DNA from: Zobellella taiwanensis
GTDB taxonomy: Bacteria; Pseudomonadota; Gammaproteobacteria; Enterobacterales; Aeromonadaceae
Direction: 5' to 3'
Length of the DNA stretch: 64,000 nucleotides
NCBI RefSeq assembly: GCF_003012795.1
Contig: NZ_PXYH01000024.1
Coordinates: 1 to 64,000 of the forward strand
Of this stretch, positions 43,146 to 53,503 are shown piece by piece. The notes under the pieces were generated by a model. That model was not told the DNA's origin and did no database searches. It saw only the letters and a program-made list of their open reading frames with translations. The translations under genes and the position numbers were made by a program. Numbering within the stretch: position 1 is the first letter of the stretch; each line of letters opens with the position of its first letter.

Positions 43146-43174
43146 AGTATAAGGAGGGGGGAAAATAATTACAA
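43146..43174 (-). promoter_or_regulatory. Predicted promoter of sdhCDAB-sucABCD
   Basis: On the minus strand TTGTAA and TATACT are separated by 17 bases, giving a leader of roughly 150 bases before sdhC. The 398-base gap to gltA should also hold ArcA and CRP sites, but I could not pick one with confidence. Confidence 0.55.
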
Positions 43175-43255
43175 TGAAGGCCCTGAAACAATTGCCAAAT
43201 ATGTAAAGTCGATCGCACAACCGGGTTAACGGCCTGTAGGCCCGGCCGACGAAAA

Positions 43256-43285
43256 TTGACATTGCCCCCCGCTTCTGTTTTCAAT
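43256..43285 (+). promoter_or_regulatory. Predicted promoter of gltA
   Basis: TTGACA at 43256-43261 and TTCAAT at 43280-43285, 18 bases apart. It would give a leader of about 95 bases containing the dyad at 43313-43326. Confidence 0.5.
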
Positions 43286-43312
43286 ATGCCCGCACCATGG
43301 GAGGTGATGATG

Positions 43313-43326
43313 AGTGCACATGCACT
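43313..43326. promoter_or_regulatory. Inverted repeat in the gltA leader
   Basis: AGTGCA and TGCACT form a perfect dyad around a 2-base centre, about 60 bases before the gltA ATG. It may be an operator; the regulator is unknown. Confidence 0.4.
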
Positions 43327-43384
43327 TTGACTGCATAAAAATCCTTACCCGTGGACCTAATTATAAAAGCAAAGGAGACGTGCT

Positions 43385-44671
43385 ATGGCTGACCAAAAGG
43401 CCACACTGCATCTGCCCGGCAAGGAACCCATCGAGCTTCCTATCGCCTCCGGCACTGCTGGTTACGATGTGATCGATATCAGTTCCCTCGGCTCACACGG
43501 TTACTTCACCTTCGACCCCGGATTCCTGGCGACGGCCTCCTGCCGCTCCGAAATCACCTATATCGACGGGGACAAGGGCATACTGCTGCACCGCGGCTAC
43601 CCTATCGAACAACTGGCCCAGGATGCCAGCTACCTGGAAGTCTGCTACCTGCTGCTCTACGGCGAAGCCCCCACCGCCAAGCAGTACGAAGAATTCCACC
43701 GCAACATCATGCGCCACACCATGGTGCACGAGCAGTTGTCGTCCTTCTTCAAGGGTTACCGTCGCGATGCCCACCCCATGGCTATCGTCTGCGGCGTAAT
43801 CGCCGGCCTGTCGGCCTTCTACCATGATCCCATGGACATCAACAATCCCCGCCACCGGGAAATCGCGGCCCACCGCCTGATCGCCAAGATGCCGACCATC
43901 GCCGCCATGGCCTACAAATATTCCGTCGGCCAGCCGTTCGTCTATCCGCGCAACGACCTGAGCTATGCCGGCAACTTCCTGCAGATGATGTTTGCCGTGC
44001 CCTGCGAAGACTACAAGGTCAACCCCATCGTCGAGCGCGCCATGGACCGCATCTTCACCCTGCACGCGGACCATGAACAGAACGCCTCCACCAGCACGGT
44101 ACGCCTGGCCGGCTCCAGCGGCGCCAACCCCTTCGCCTGTATCGCCGCCGGCATCGCCTCCCTGTGGGGACCCGCCCACGGCGGCGCCAACGAAGCCTGC
44201 CTGATGATGCTGGAAGAAATCGGCTCGGTCGATCGCATCCCCGAGTACATCGACAAGGCCAAGGACAAGGACGACCCCTTCCGCCTGATGGGCTTCGGCC
44301 ACCGGGTGTACAAGAACTTCGACCCCCGAGCCAAGGTCATGCGCGAAACCTGCCACGAAGTGCTGGACGACCTGAAAATCCAGGATCCGCTGCTCGACGT
44401 GGCCATGGAGCTGGAGCGCATCGCCCTGTCCGACCAGTACTTTATCGATCGCCAGCTGTACCCGAACGTGGACTTCTACTCCGGCATCATCCTCAAGGCC
44501 ATCGGTATTCCCACGTCCATGTTTACCGTGATCTTCGCCCTGGCCCGCACCGTCGGCTGGATGTCCCACTGGAACGAAATGATCTCCGATCCCAAGCAGA
44601 AGATCGGTCGTCCGCGCCAGCTGTATACCGGCGCCGCCCAGCGCGACTTCAGGACCCAGGTCGAGAAGTAA
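43385..44671 (+). CDS. gltA: Citrate synthase (type II, NADH-sensitive type)
   Basis: Condenses oxaloacetate and acetyl-CoA, the entry to the TCA cycle. The 428-residue product is the long gammaproteobacterial form. It has the N-terminal beta-strand domain ([43 protein letters not shown]), the catalytic histidines in [13 protein letters not shown] and [15 protein letters not shown], and the Asp in [14 protein letters not shown] precedes the ATG by eight bases. It is divergent from sdhC, as in E. coli. Confidence 0.98.
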   Translation: MADQKATLHLPGKEPIELPIASGTAGYDVIDISSLGSHGYFTFDPGFLATASCRSEITYIDGDKGILLHRGYPIEQLAQDASYLEVCYLLLYGEAPTAKQYEEFHRNIMRHTMVHEQLSSFFKGYRRDAHPMAIVCGVIAGLSAFYHDPMDINNPRHREIAAHRLIAKMPTIAAMAYKYSVGQPFVYPRNDLSYAGNFLQMMFAVPCEDYKVNPIVERAMDRIFTLHADHEQNASTSTVRLAGSSGANPFACIAAGIASLWGPAHGGANEACLMMLEEIGSVDRIPEYIDKAKDKDDPFRLMGFGHRVYKNFDPRAKVMRETCHEVLDDLKIQDPLLDVAMELERIALSDQYFIDRQLYPNVDFYSGIILKAIGIPTSMFTVIFALARTVGWMSHWNEMISDPKQKIGRPRQLYTGAAQRDFRTQVEK

Positions 44672-44696
44672 GCGCACAGCGCGATTCAGAACCCAC

Positions 44697-44723
44697 AAGG
44701 CCGGCATTATGCCGGCCTTTTTT
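44697..44723 (+). terminator. Terminator of gltA
   Basis: AAGGCCGGCA and TGCCGGCCTT form a 10-bp stem with a 3-base loop, followed by a T tract, 25 bases past the gltA stop. Confidence 0.93.
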
Positions 44724-44743
44724 GTGGCCTATGGTGGCGGGCC

Positions 44744-45280
44744 TCAGCCGGCGATGTTGATGTTTTTACTCTTGCTCGTGCTCTGGGGCTTGCGCGGTAC
44801 CCTTATCTTCAGCACGCCGTCCTTGAATTCGGCGTCTATGCCTTCGTCCTCGGCGTCGGCCGGCAGGGTGAGCACCCGCTGGAAGTGGCCGTAACTGCGC
44901 TCGATACGGTGCAGCTTGTCGCTTTTTTCTTCATGTTCATGTTTTTTTTCGCCGCGAATGATGAGCTTGTCGCCCTCGCGCACCAGGCTGATGTCTTCCT
45001 TGCGGGTGCCGGGTATCTCCATGCTGATCAGGTAGCTGTCGTTGCGCTCGCTGATGTCCAGGCTGGGCTTGAACTGGGCCGGCGAGGGCCAGTCCTAGAG
45101 CAGGGGATCGCTGCCGAAGCGGCGCAGGCTGTGTTCGAACAGCCGATCCATTTCCCGCTGCAGGCGCAGTATGGGATGGGCGTCCTGATCGTTGCCGACC
45201 ATGGGCATGGCGTCGTCCTGCTCGTGGCGGAACCAGTTCCAGGGGGCCAGCCGGGATGAAGTAAGTTCTTTCGGTGCCAT
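44744..45280 (-). pseudogene. Hsp20 small heat-shock protein gene interrupted by an in-frame TAG
   Basis: Two open segments lie in one frame. 45280 to 45095 encodes 61 residues (MAPKELTSSRLAPWNWFRHE...REMDRLFEHSLRRFGSDPLL), the usual N-terminal arm of a proteobacterial Hsp20. After a single TAG codon the frame continues DWPSPAQFKPSLDISERNDSYLISMEIPG and on to 44744 with the full alpha-crystallin domain (EDISLVREGDKLIIRGEKK, the A-x-x-x-n-GVL pattern FKDGVLKIRVP). Without the TAG the protein would be 178 residues, a normal length. AAGGAG precedes the ATG at 45280. This may be a recent nonsense mutation, a sequencing error, or read-through; an internal ATG at 45022 could express the crystallin domain alone. 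Confidence 0.85.
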
Positions 45281-45404
45281 AACCTTGCTCCTTGATGACG
45301 GCGCCGTCGCCGCCTCCAGGTAATAAGTATTGACCGCCCGCCGGACCTTTCAAGGGCCGGATCCTGATCCCGATCAAAGCGCTCTTCATCGGGTTGCAGG
45401 CATC

Positions 45405-45426
45405 AAAAAGGGCGCCGCAGCGCCCT
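45405..45426 (-). terminator. Terminator of fbp
   Basis: AGGGCGC and GCGCCCT form a stem with a 4-base loop, followed on the minus strand by TTTTTGATG, 19 bases past the fbp stop. Confidence 0.85.
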
Positions 45427-45444
45427 GAACATCATGGTCGTCCG

Positions 45445-46467
45445 TTAGCGGTCGTTGTCCGGCGCCGAATACTGGGCCATAAACTCTTCGGCCTTGTCCA
45501 CCATGCGGGTGGAGCCGATGAAATAGGGCGTACGCTGGTGCAGGGAAGTGGGCTTGATTTCCATAATCCGGCGAAAGCCGTCGGACGCCTTGCCGCCCGC
45601 CTGCTCGGCCAGGAACGCCAGGGGGTTGCACTCGTACAACAGGCGCAGCTTGCCGTTGGGGGCGCTGGTGCCGGACGGATAGATATAAATACCGCCCTTG
45701 AGCATGTTGCGGTGGAAGTCGGACACCAATGAACCGATATAGCGGGAGGTATAGGGGCGCTTGCTGGCGTCGTCCTTCTCCTGGCAATACTTGAGGTACT
45801 TTTTCACGCCATCGGGAAACTTGATGTAGTTGCCTTCGTTGATGGAGTAGATGGTGCCTTCCTCGGGAATGCGGATATTCTCGTGGGACAGGCAGAAGGA
45901 GCCGAGGGAAGGATCATAGGTAAAACCGTGCACCCCGTGGCCGGTGGTGTATACCAGCATGGTGGAGGAGCCGTACACCACGTAGCCGGCGGCAATCTGG
46001 TTGATGCCCGGCTGCAGGAAGTCCTCCAGCGTCACCGGCTGGCCCGGCTCGCTGATACGCCGGTAAATGGAGAAGATGGTCCCTACGGAAACGTTTACGT
46101 CGATGTTCGAAGAGCCGTCGAGGGGGTCCATCAACACCACATACTTGGCGTTGGAGTGGTTTTCGCTGTCGAAGGCGACGAAGTCGTCCTCTTCCTCCGA
46201 GGCGATACCGCACACCTCGCCCCGGGCTTCCAGCGCCGCCTTGAAGCGATCGTTGGCGAACACATCCAGCTTCTGCTGCACTTCCCCCTGCACATTCTCG
46301 CTGCCGCTGCTGCCGCCGATGATGTCGGACACCAGGCCGGCCCGGTTGATCTCCCGGTTGACCACCTTGGCCGCGCGGCGGATGGAAGACAGCAGAGACG
46401 ACAGCTCGCCGGTGGCGCTGGGGTATTCAGCTTGTTTCTTGACGATGTATTCACCCAGGGTAATCAT
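45445..46467 (-). CDS. fbp: Fructose-1,6-bisphosphatase class I
   Basis: Gluconeogenic phosphatase that hydrolyses fructose 1,6-bisphosphate. The 340-residue product has the metal-binding EEEDDF and the signature [21 protein letters not shown] (about 114-134), and the substrate-binding [23 protein letters not shown]. Length fits the family (332 in E. coli), with a short C-terminal extension (QYSAPDNDR). It is transcribed leftward as a single gene with its own terminator, upstream of the broken hsp20 gene. Confidence 0.97.
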   Translation of the reverse strand: MITLGEYIVKKQAEYPSATGELSSLLSSIRRAAKVVNREINRAGLVSDIIGGSSGSENVQGEVQQKLDVFANDRFKAALEARGEVCGIASEEEDDFVAFDSENHSNAKYVVLMDPLDGSSNIDVNVSVGTIFSIYRRISEPGQPVTLEDFLQPGINQIAAGYVVYGSSTMLVYTTGHGVHGFTYDPSLGSFCLSHENIRIPEEGTIYSINEGNYIKFPDGVKKYLKYCQEKDDASKRPYTSRYIGSLVSDFHRNMLKGGIYIYPSGTSAPNGKLRLLYECNPLAFLAEQAGGKASDGFRRIMEIKPTSLHQRTPYFIGSTRMVDKAEEFMAQYSAPDNDR

Positions 46468-46548
46468 ATGGTTCCTCAGACGTTTCCTTTTGTGGCGGCC
46501 GGGCCGCCCTGTGGCGGGGAATGTACCCCGTTATCTTTTTTCTTGCAG

Positions 46549-47310
46549 TTAATTTTGTCGGCCCTGGCCGGCCAGCAGGCGCCGTACCGCGTCCAGATCC
46601 TCGGGGGTATCGACCCCGGGAGGCGGCTCGACACAAGCCCGGGCCAGAGCAATGGCCTCGCCGTGCCAGAGCACCCGCAGCTGCTCCAGTTTTTCCAGCT
46701 GCTCCAACGGGCTGGCCGGTAATTCCAGGTAGCGGCGGACAAACCCTGCCCGGTAGGCGTAAATGCCGATATGGCGCAGGCAGGCGCCGAGCCCGGGGGC
46801 CCCCGCCGCCGCGCCGTCCCTGTCCCAGGGAATGGGCGCGCGGCTGAAGTACAGGGCCTTGCCCGCCAGGCTGTGCACCACCTTGACCACGTTGGGATCC
46901 TGCCACTGGGCCGCCGTTGTCAGCGGCGTGGCCAGGGTTGCCATGGGCGCATCGCTGGCCGCCAGCAGGCCCGCCACCTGATCCACCAGCTCGGGCGGCA
47001 ACAGGGGTTCGTCACCCTGCACGTTGACCACTATCTCGTCCGGCGCCAGCCCCAGTTGCTCCACCACTTCCGCCAGCCGCTCGGTGCCGGATTCGTGATC
47101 GGCCCGGGTCATGCACACCTCCACCCCGCTGCCGGCCAGGGCATCGCGGATGCGCCCGTCGTCGGTGGCCACCACCACCCGGCTGGCGGCACTGAGCCGG
47201 GCCTGTTCGGCCACCCGCAGTATCATCGGCTTGCCGTGGATATCGGCCAGGGGCTTGCCCGGCAGCCGGCTGGAGCCGTAGCGGGCGGGGATCACCACCA
47301 CGAAGTTCAT
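46549..47310 (-). CDS. kdsB: 3-deoxy-manno-octulosonate cytidylyltransferase
   Basis: Activates Kdo as CMP-Kdo for lipid A inner-core synthesis. The 253-residue product starts [24 protein letters not shown], the canonical KdsB N terminus with the nucleotide-binding RYxSxRLPGKPL loop, and has [16 protein letters not shown] and [16 protein letters not shown]. The start at 47310 overlaps the stop of the upstream ycaR gene (ATGA). The order msbA-lpxK-ycaR-kdsB groups lipid A export, assembly and Kdo activation. Confidence 0.97.
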   Translation of the reverse strand: MNFVVVIPARYGSSRLPGKPLADIHGKPMILRVAEQARLSAASRVVVATDDGRIRDALAGSGVEVCMTRADHESGTERLAEVVEQLGLAPDEIVVNVQGDEPLLPPELVDQVAGLLAASDAPMATLATPLTTAAQWQDPNVVKVVHSLAGKALYFSRAPIPWDRDGAAAGAPGLGACLRHIGIYAYRAGFVRRYLELPASPLEQLEKLEQLRVLWHGEAIALARACVEPPPGVDTPEDLDAVRRLLAGQGRQN

Positions 47311-47495
47311 CCGGGCAACTCGTCCAGGTCCAGTTTGCGGGCCCGGCTTTCCAGCAGCACCGGGATGTTTTCGGTAATGGGGTAAGCCAGCCGGTCGAAA
47401 CGACAGACCAGCTCGTTGTGTTCCCGGTCCAGCTGCAGTTTGCCCTTGCATACCGGGCAGGCAATAATTTCCACCAGCTTGGCGTCAATCGCCAT
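47307..47495 (-). CDS. ycaR: UPF0434 family protein (YcaR)
   Basis: A 62-residue small protein of unknown function, present between lpxK and kdsB in many gammaproteobacteria. It begins [25 protein letters not shown], with a CPxC knuckle and, further on, [22 protein letters not shown], the Trm112-like zinc-ribbon pattern, although one typical second cysteine pair is reduced to a single Cys. The start lies inside the end of lpxK (11-base overlap) and the stop overlaps kdsB. Confidence 0.9.
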   Translation of the reverse strand: MAIDAKLVEIIACPVCKGKLQLDREHNELVCRFDRLAYPITENIPVLLESRARKLDLDELPG

Positions 47496-48446
47496 GGTTG
47501 AGCTCCTTAAGTCGGCTAAGCAACAGATGTTCAAATTCGGTCGGCAGACGGGCGTCCACCGGTAAATACCAGCAGTCGTCGTGGCCGCCAGGCCACTTGA
47601 CCGCATCCTTTTCGGTCACCAGCAGCGGGGCCTGGCCAAGCCCGGCCAGTTGCGCGGGCGTAACCGCCTGATGATCCCCCAGCGCCAGCTGCCGCTCCAG
47701 TATAAAACCCTGTTCCGCCAGGGTGGTAAAAAAACGGGGCGGATGGCCGATGCCGGCCAGGGCGTGCACCCGGCTACCCGGCTTCGGGGGCTTTCCTTTA
47801 CCGCTCACCGGCTGCAGGGGGCCGGGGGCCAGCGTCATCAGGTATTCACCGGGAGCGCAGGGGCCGCCATTGTTAATGACCGCGGCCACCGTCTCCAGCC
47901 GCCAGCGACCTTCCCGCAGCGGCCCCATGGGCAGCAGAAAACCGTTGCCGAAACGGCGCTTGCCATCCACCACCACCAGTTCGATATCCCGGGCCAGGGC
48001 ATAATGCTGCAGGCCGTCGTCGCTGACGATGATGTCGGCGCCCAGCGCCGCCAGGCGGGCCGCGGCCTCGCGCCGGTTGGGCCCCACCACCACCGGGCAG
48101 CCGGTGCGCCGGTATATCAGCACCGGCTCGTCGCCGGCCTCGGCGGCGGAGGTCGTCTCGTTCAGCACCAGGGGATAGGCGGCGGCCTTGCCACCGTAGC
48201 CCCGGCTGATCACCCCGGGGCGGTAGCCCTGGCCGCGCAGCCATTCCACCAGCCAGACCACCAGCGGCGTCTTGCCGTTGCCACCCACGGTGAGGTTGCC
48301 CACCACGATCACCGGCACCGGCGCCCGGTACCGGGCCTGGCAACCGTAACGGTAGAGCCGGCGGCGCAGCCCGCTGGCCAGGGCAAACAGCAGGCTGAAG
48401 GGCGCCAGCAGCCACAGCCAGGCGGACCGGCGATACCAGGCCCGCA

Positions 48447-48447
<1 letters not shown>
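47485..48447 (-). CDS. lpxK: Tetraacyldisaccharide 4'-kinase
   Basis: Phosphorylates the lipid A disaccharide at the 4' position on the inner membrane. The 320-residue product has an N-terminal membrane-associated helix ([20 protein letters not shown], about 8-27), the P-loop [19 protein letters not shown] (about 51-69), and the family block [28 protein letters not shown]. The start ATG overlaps the msbA stop by one base (TGATG), so translation is coupled. Confidence 0.96.
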
Positions 48448-50198
<1,751 letters not shown>

Positions 50199-50225
50199 AA
50201 GGTCTCTGCCTTGAAAAACAAGGCG

Positions 50226-52415
50226 CTATTCTAGCGGCTTCGCCTCGTTCAACCAAGCGTTGAGCCGATGATACCAGGGGCCGGGCCGTCCCCGCCCCTG
50301 CCGGCGCCAGCCATCGGGGCCGGCCACCAGGTGGATCATGCCCTCCTCGCCGGTGACCAGTTGGGTCACACCCGCTCGCCTGAAGCGGGCGCTCACCTCG
50401 GCCGACGGAAAGCCCCAGCGGTTGGCAAAACCGGCGGTATGCACCACCAGCGCCGGGTCCACCGCCCGGATAAAGGCGACGGTGGAAGAGCTGCGGCTGC
50501 CGTGATGGGGGCTTATCAGCAGGTCGGCGGCCAGCGCCTGGCCGCTCGAGAGCAGCGCCCGCTCGGCGCCGGCCTCGATGTCGCCGGTGAGCAGCAGGCT
50601 GCGGCGGCCGTCGCTGATGTGCAGCACGCAGGAGTCGTTGTTGCGATGTCCGCCCGGCTGCCGCGGCCAGAGCACCCTGAGGGTAAGGGCTCCCCAGCGG
50701 GCCTGCTGGCCGGCGCGGCAATGCTGGCTGCCCTGCCAGGCGCCCCAACGATGGGCGGGCGCCAGCCGCTCGGCCAGGTAATCCCGGTTGGCGCTGTGGT
50801 CGCTGTCCTCGTGGCTGATCACCAGGTAATCGAGCCGTTCCAGGCCGAGCCGGGTCAGCAGCGGCAGGACCACGGCGTCGGCCATATTGAAGCCGGAGGG
50901 AAAACGGTTGCCGGTGTCGTACAGCAGCGCCCGCTGGCCCTGGGTCACCAGCACCGACAATCCCTGGCCCACATCCAGTACCCGCACCTCCCAGGACGGC
51001 CCGGGCCAGAGCGCCAGCAGCAGCAGGTAACCCGCCGCCGGCAGCAACCGGTCGGCGCCCGGCAACAGCCGGCACAGACCCAGCAACAGGACGAGCAGTA
51101 CCAATCCCTGGCTGGTGGCCGACAGCGCCAGCCAGGGCGACCAGCCCGATGCCAGCGCGTGCAGCAGCGCCATCAGCCGGCTGAAAATCAGATCCAGCAG
51201 CGCCAGGGGCGGCCCGACCAGGGCGGGCCAGAGCACCAGCAAGACACAGGCGAGCAGCAACAGGGGGATCAGCAGCAGCGAAAACAGCGGTATCAACACC
51301 AGATTGGCCAGCAACGACAGCCAGCTGACGCCGCCGAACAACAGCATCACCGGAGGCAGCAACAGCAGGGTCAGCCCCAGTTGCAGGCGCAGCAGCCGCC
51401 ATCCGCCGCCGCCGGCCAGCAACAGCAGGGCCGCCACCGCCAGCACCGACAGCCAGAAACCCTGGTTCAGCACCAGCCAGGGCATTCCCAGCAGCAACAG
51501 CGCCATGGCCAGCAACAGGATGCGCCGGCCGGTCCAGAACCGGCCCCAGGCGGCCAGGCCCAGCCACAACAACAGCATTACCAGGGCGCGCTGGGTCGGC
51601 ACCGCAAACCCCGCCAGCCAGGCATAGCCGAAGGCCAGCAGCGCCCCCGCCAGCCAGCCGCCGCGCCGCCCGCCGAGCAACCGTCCCGCCAGTACGCCGA
51701 GCCCTGCCACCAGGCCGATGTGCAGGCCCGAAATGGCGAACAGGTGGCTGATGCCGAGCGCGCGCAGCATCTCCCAGTCCGTCGCCGACAAGCCGCCGCG
51801 CTCGCCAAAGCTCAGGGCTAGCAGCCAGGGCGCCGAGGCCAGGCCCTCCGTGGCCCGCCGAAAACGCTCGAGCAGCCGCTCCCGGGGCGCCACCGGCACC
51901 GGCTGACGCGACAGGGTGGCGGACAGGTAGCCCCGGGCGCTGATCCCCTGGCCCAGCAGCCAGCGGGCGCTGTTGAAGGTGCCCGGATTGGCCAGGCTGT
52001 GGGGCGGATACAGCCTGGTAATGGCGCTGAAACCTTCGCCCCGGGCGGGTGGCGGCGCGTCCCCATACCAGCTCAGCAGCACCTGGGGCCGGGGTGAAAG
52101 TTCTTGACCATCAAGGCTTTTCAGACTGACAATCAGCCGATTGGAGCCATCCTGACGCTGCTGAAGTTCGGCCACCCGGCCCACCACCAGTTGATTATGC
52201 CCCACCAGCCCGGGTTGCTGCAGCCAGCCGAGCTGCCAGTGAGTAAAGCATAAAGCCCAGGCCAGGCCCGCCAGAAAACAGGCCAGGGCCGGCCGCGAGC
52301 GCCAGCCCACGACACTCAGCAGGGCCAGCGCCAGCCACCACTCCCGGGCGGGCAACCAGGGCCAGATCAGGAGGCTGGAAACGCCGGCGCAAAAGAAGAA
52401 CAGCCGCTTGTCCAT
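50226..52415 (-). CDS. comEC: ComEC/Rec2-type DNA uptake channel protein
   Basis: Inner-membrane channel for single-stranded DNA entry in natural transformation. The 729-residue product has an N-terminal DUF4131 region, a central competence domain with many membrane helices (LGISHLFAISGLHIGLVAGLGVLAG), and a C-terminal metallo-beta-lactamase-like domain (VLDVGQGLSVLV, ISHEDSDHSAN, ISPHHGSRSSST) with the expected metal ligands. It corresponds to E. coli YcaI by position upstream of msbA. The start at 52415 (MDKRLFFFCAGVSS) is placed by the hydrophobic N terminus; no good Shine-Dalgarno is seen. It is divergent from a DUF2062 gene with only 27 bases between starts. Confidence 0.92.
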   Translation of the reverse strand: MDKRLFFFCAGVSSLLIWPWLPAREWWLALALLSVVGWRSRPALACFLAGLAWALCFTHWQLGWLQQPGLVGHNQLVVGRVAELQQRQDGSNRLIVSLKSLDGQELSPRPQVLLSWYGDAPPPARGEGFSAITRLYPPHSLANPGTFNSARWLLGQGISARGYLSATLSRQPVPVAPRERLLERFRRATEGLASAPWLLALSFGERGGLSATDWEMLRALGISHLFAISGLHIGLVAGLGVLAGRLLGGRRGGWLAGALLAFGYAWLAGFAVPTQRALVMLLLWLGLAAWGRFWTGRRILLLAMALLLLGMPWLVLNQGFWLSVLAVAALLLLAGGGGWRLLRLQLGLTLLLLPPVMLLFGGVSWLSLLANLVLIPLFSLLLIPLLLLACVLLVLWPALVGPPLALLDLIFSRLMALLHALASGWSPWLALSATSQGLVLLVLLLGLCRLLPGADRLLPAAGYLLLLALWPGPSWEVRVLDVGQGLSVLVTQGQRALLYDTGNRFPSGFNMADAVVLPLLTRLGLERLDYLVISHEDSDHSANRDYLAERLAPAHRWGAWQGSQHCRAGQQARWGALTLRVLWPRQPGGHRNNDSCVLHISDGRRSLLLTGDIEAGAERALLSSGQALAADLLISPHHGSRSSSTVAFIRAVDPALVVHTAGFANRWGFPSAEVSARFRRAGVTQLVTGEEGMIHLVAGPDGWRRQGRGRPGPWYHRLNAWLNEAKPLE

Positions 52416-52442
52416 CCGATAAGTATTGCGGACCTGGAGCAG

Positions 52443-52955
52443 ATGCCAAAAAAGACCCTTAAACGCCTGATGCCCGACCCCGGGACCATCAAGAACCACA
52501 AATACCTGAGCCGGCTCGGCAGCCGGCTGCACGACACCAACCTCTGGCACCTGAACCGCCACTCGGCGGCCGGTGCCTTTGCCGTGGGCCTGTTCTGCGC
52601 CTGGCTGCCGATCCCCTTCCAGATGGTGGTGTCGGCCCTCGGCGCCATGCTGTTCCGGGTCAACCTGCCGCTGTCGGTGGTGCTGGTGTGGTTCACCAAT
52701 CCCCTGACCATGCCGCCCATGTTCTACTTTGCCTACCGGCTGGGTTCCTTTCTGCTGGGCAAGCCCCACCACTACGAACATTTCGAGGTCAGCCTGAGCT
52801 GGCTGGCCGGGGCCATGAGCACCGCCGGGCCGCCCTTTTTGCTCGGCTGCCTGGTGCTGGGGCTGGTCAGCGCCGCCACCGGTTTCATGACCATCCACGG
52901 CCTGTGGCGCTGGTCGATTTCCCGCCAGTGGAAACACCGGCGCCGGAGCCGGTGA
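52443..52955 (+). CDS. DUF2062 membrane protein, first of a tandem pair
   Basis: Function unknown. The 170-residue product has the DUF2062 pattern: a charged N terminus (MPKKTLKRLMPDPGTIKNHKYL), then LNRHSAAGAFAVGLFCAWLPIPFQMVVSALGAMLFRVNLPLSVVLVWFTNPLTMPPMFYFAYRLGSFLLG with the conserved small-residue and Pro-rich turn, and a C-terminal helix pair. About three to four membrane helices are expected. GGAG precedes the ATG by four bases. Its stop overlaps the start of the second copy (TGATG). DUF2062 genes are often seen next to comEC or in polysaccharide loci. Confidence 0.88.
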   Translation: MPKKTLKRLMPDPGTIKNHKYLSRLGSRLHDTNLWHLNRHSAAGAFAVGLFCAWLPIPFQMVVSALGAMLFRVNLPLSVVLVWFTNPLTMPPMFYFAYRLGSFLLGKPHHYEHFEVSLSWLAGAMSTAGPPFLLGCLVLGLVSAATGFMTIHGLWRWSISRQWKHRRRSR

Positions 52956-53458
52956 TGCTGCGCCACTGGCTGCGCAGCAAGATGCCGAGCCAGGACACCC
53001 TGCGCCAGCACAAGGTGCTGGCGCTGTTTGGCGAACGCCTGCTCGATCCCGACTGCTGGTTCTGCAACCGTCATTCCGCCGCCGTCGCGGTGGGTGCCGG
53101 CCTGTTCGCCGCCTGGCTGCCATTGCCCATGCACACCCTGGCGGCGGTGGCCCTGGCGCTGGGCCTGCGCGGCTACCTGCCGCTGGCCATCGCCATGGTC
53201 TGGGTCAATAACCCGGTGACCCTGGCGCCCATGTATTACCTGGCCTACCGCTTCGGCGCCCACCTGCTGGGCTCGCCCGAGCTGGACCTGGACGGGCCGC
53301 TGGAGCAGGAAGCCCTCGCCGCCGCCCTGCCCCTGCTCACCGGCGCCCTGCTGCTGGGCCTGGCCTCGGCCCTGCTCGGCTGGCTGCTGGTGCAACTGGG
53401 CTGGCGCGCCAAGGTGCTGTTCTCCTGGTGGCTGCGGCGGCAGAGCAGAAAACCGTAA
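52955..53458 (+). CDS. DUF2062 membrane protein, second of a tandem pair
   Basis: A 167-residue paralogue of the gene before it, sharing the order MP-x-NRHSAA-x-AWLP-x-NNPVT/NPLT-x-P-MYYLAYRFG and the GAHLLG/GSFLLG turn. It starts at ATG 52955, inside the previous stop, so the two are translationally coupled and were probably made by tandem duplication followed by divergence. The C-terminal tail is Arg/Lys-rich (WLRRQSRKP). A frame open further upstream in the first gene is not used. Confidence 0.88.
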   Translation: MLRHWLRSKMPSQDTLRQHKVLALFGERLLDPDCWFCNRHSAAVAVGAGLFAAWLPLPMHTLAAVALALGLRGYLPLAIAMVWVNNPVTLAPMYYLAYRFGAHLLGSPELDLDGPLEQEALAAALPLLTGALLLGLASALLGWLLVQLGWRAKVLFSWWLRRQSRKP

Positions 53459-53473
53459 GGGCTTGCCCAACAT

Positions 53474-53500
53474 GGAGCGCAGGCGGGCCGCCTGCGCTCC
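53474..53500. terminator. Strong hairpin between convergent DUF2062 and lolE genes
   Basis: A 27-base near-perfect palindrome (GGAGCGCAGGCGG and its complement around one base) sits between the two stops. No T tract follows on either side, so it may act by structure or with Rho. Confidence 0.6.
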
Positions 53501-53503
53501 AAA

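Noticed and set aside
52415..53123. N-terminal extension of comEC by 236 codons
   Set aside because: It is antisense to the DUF2062 genes and lacks ComEC-like sequence.
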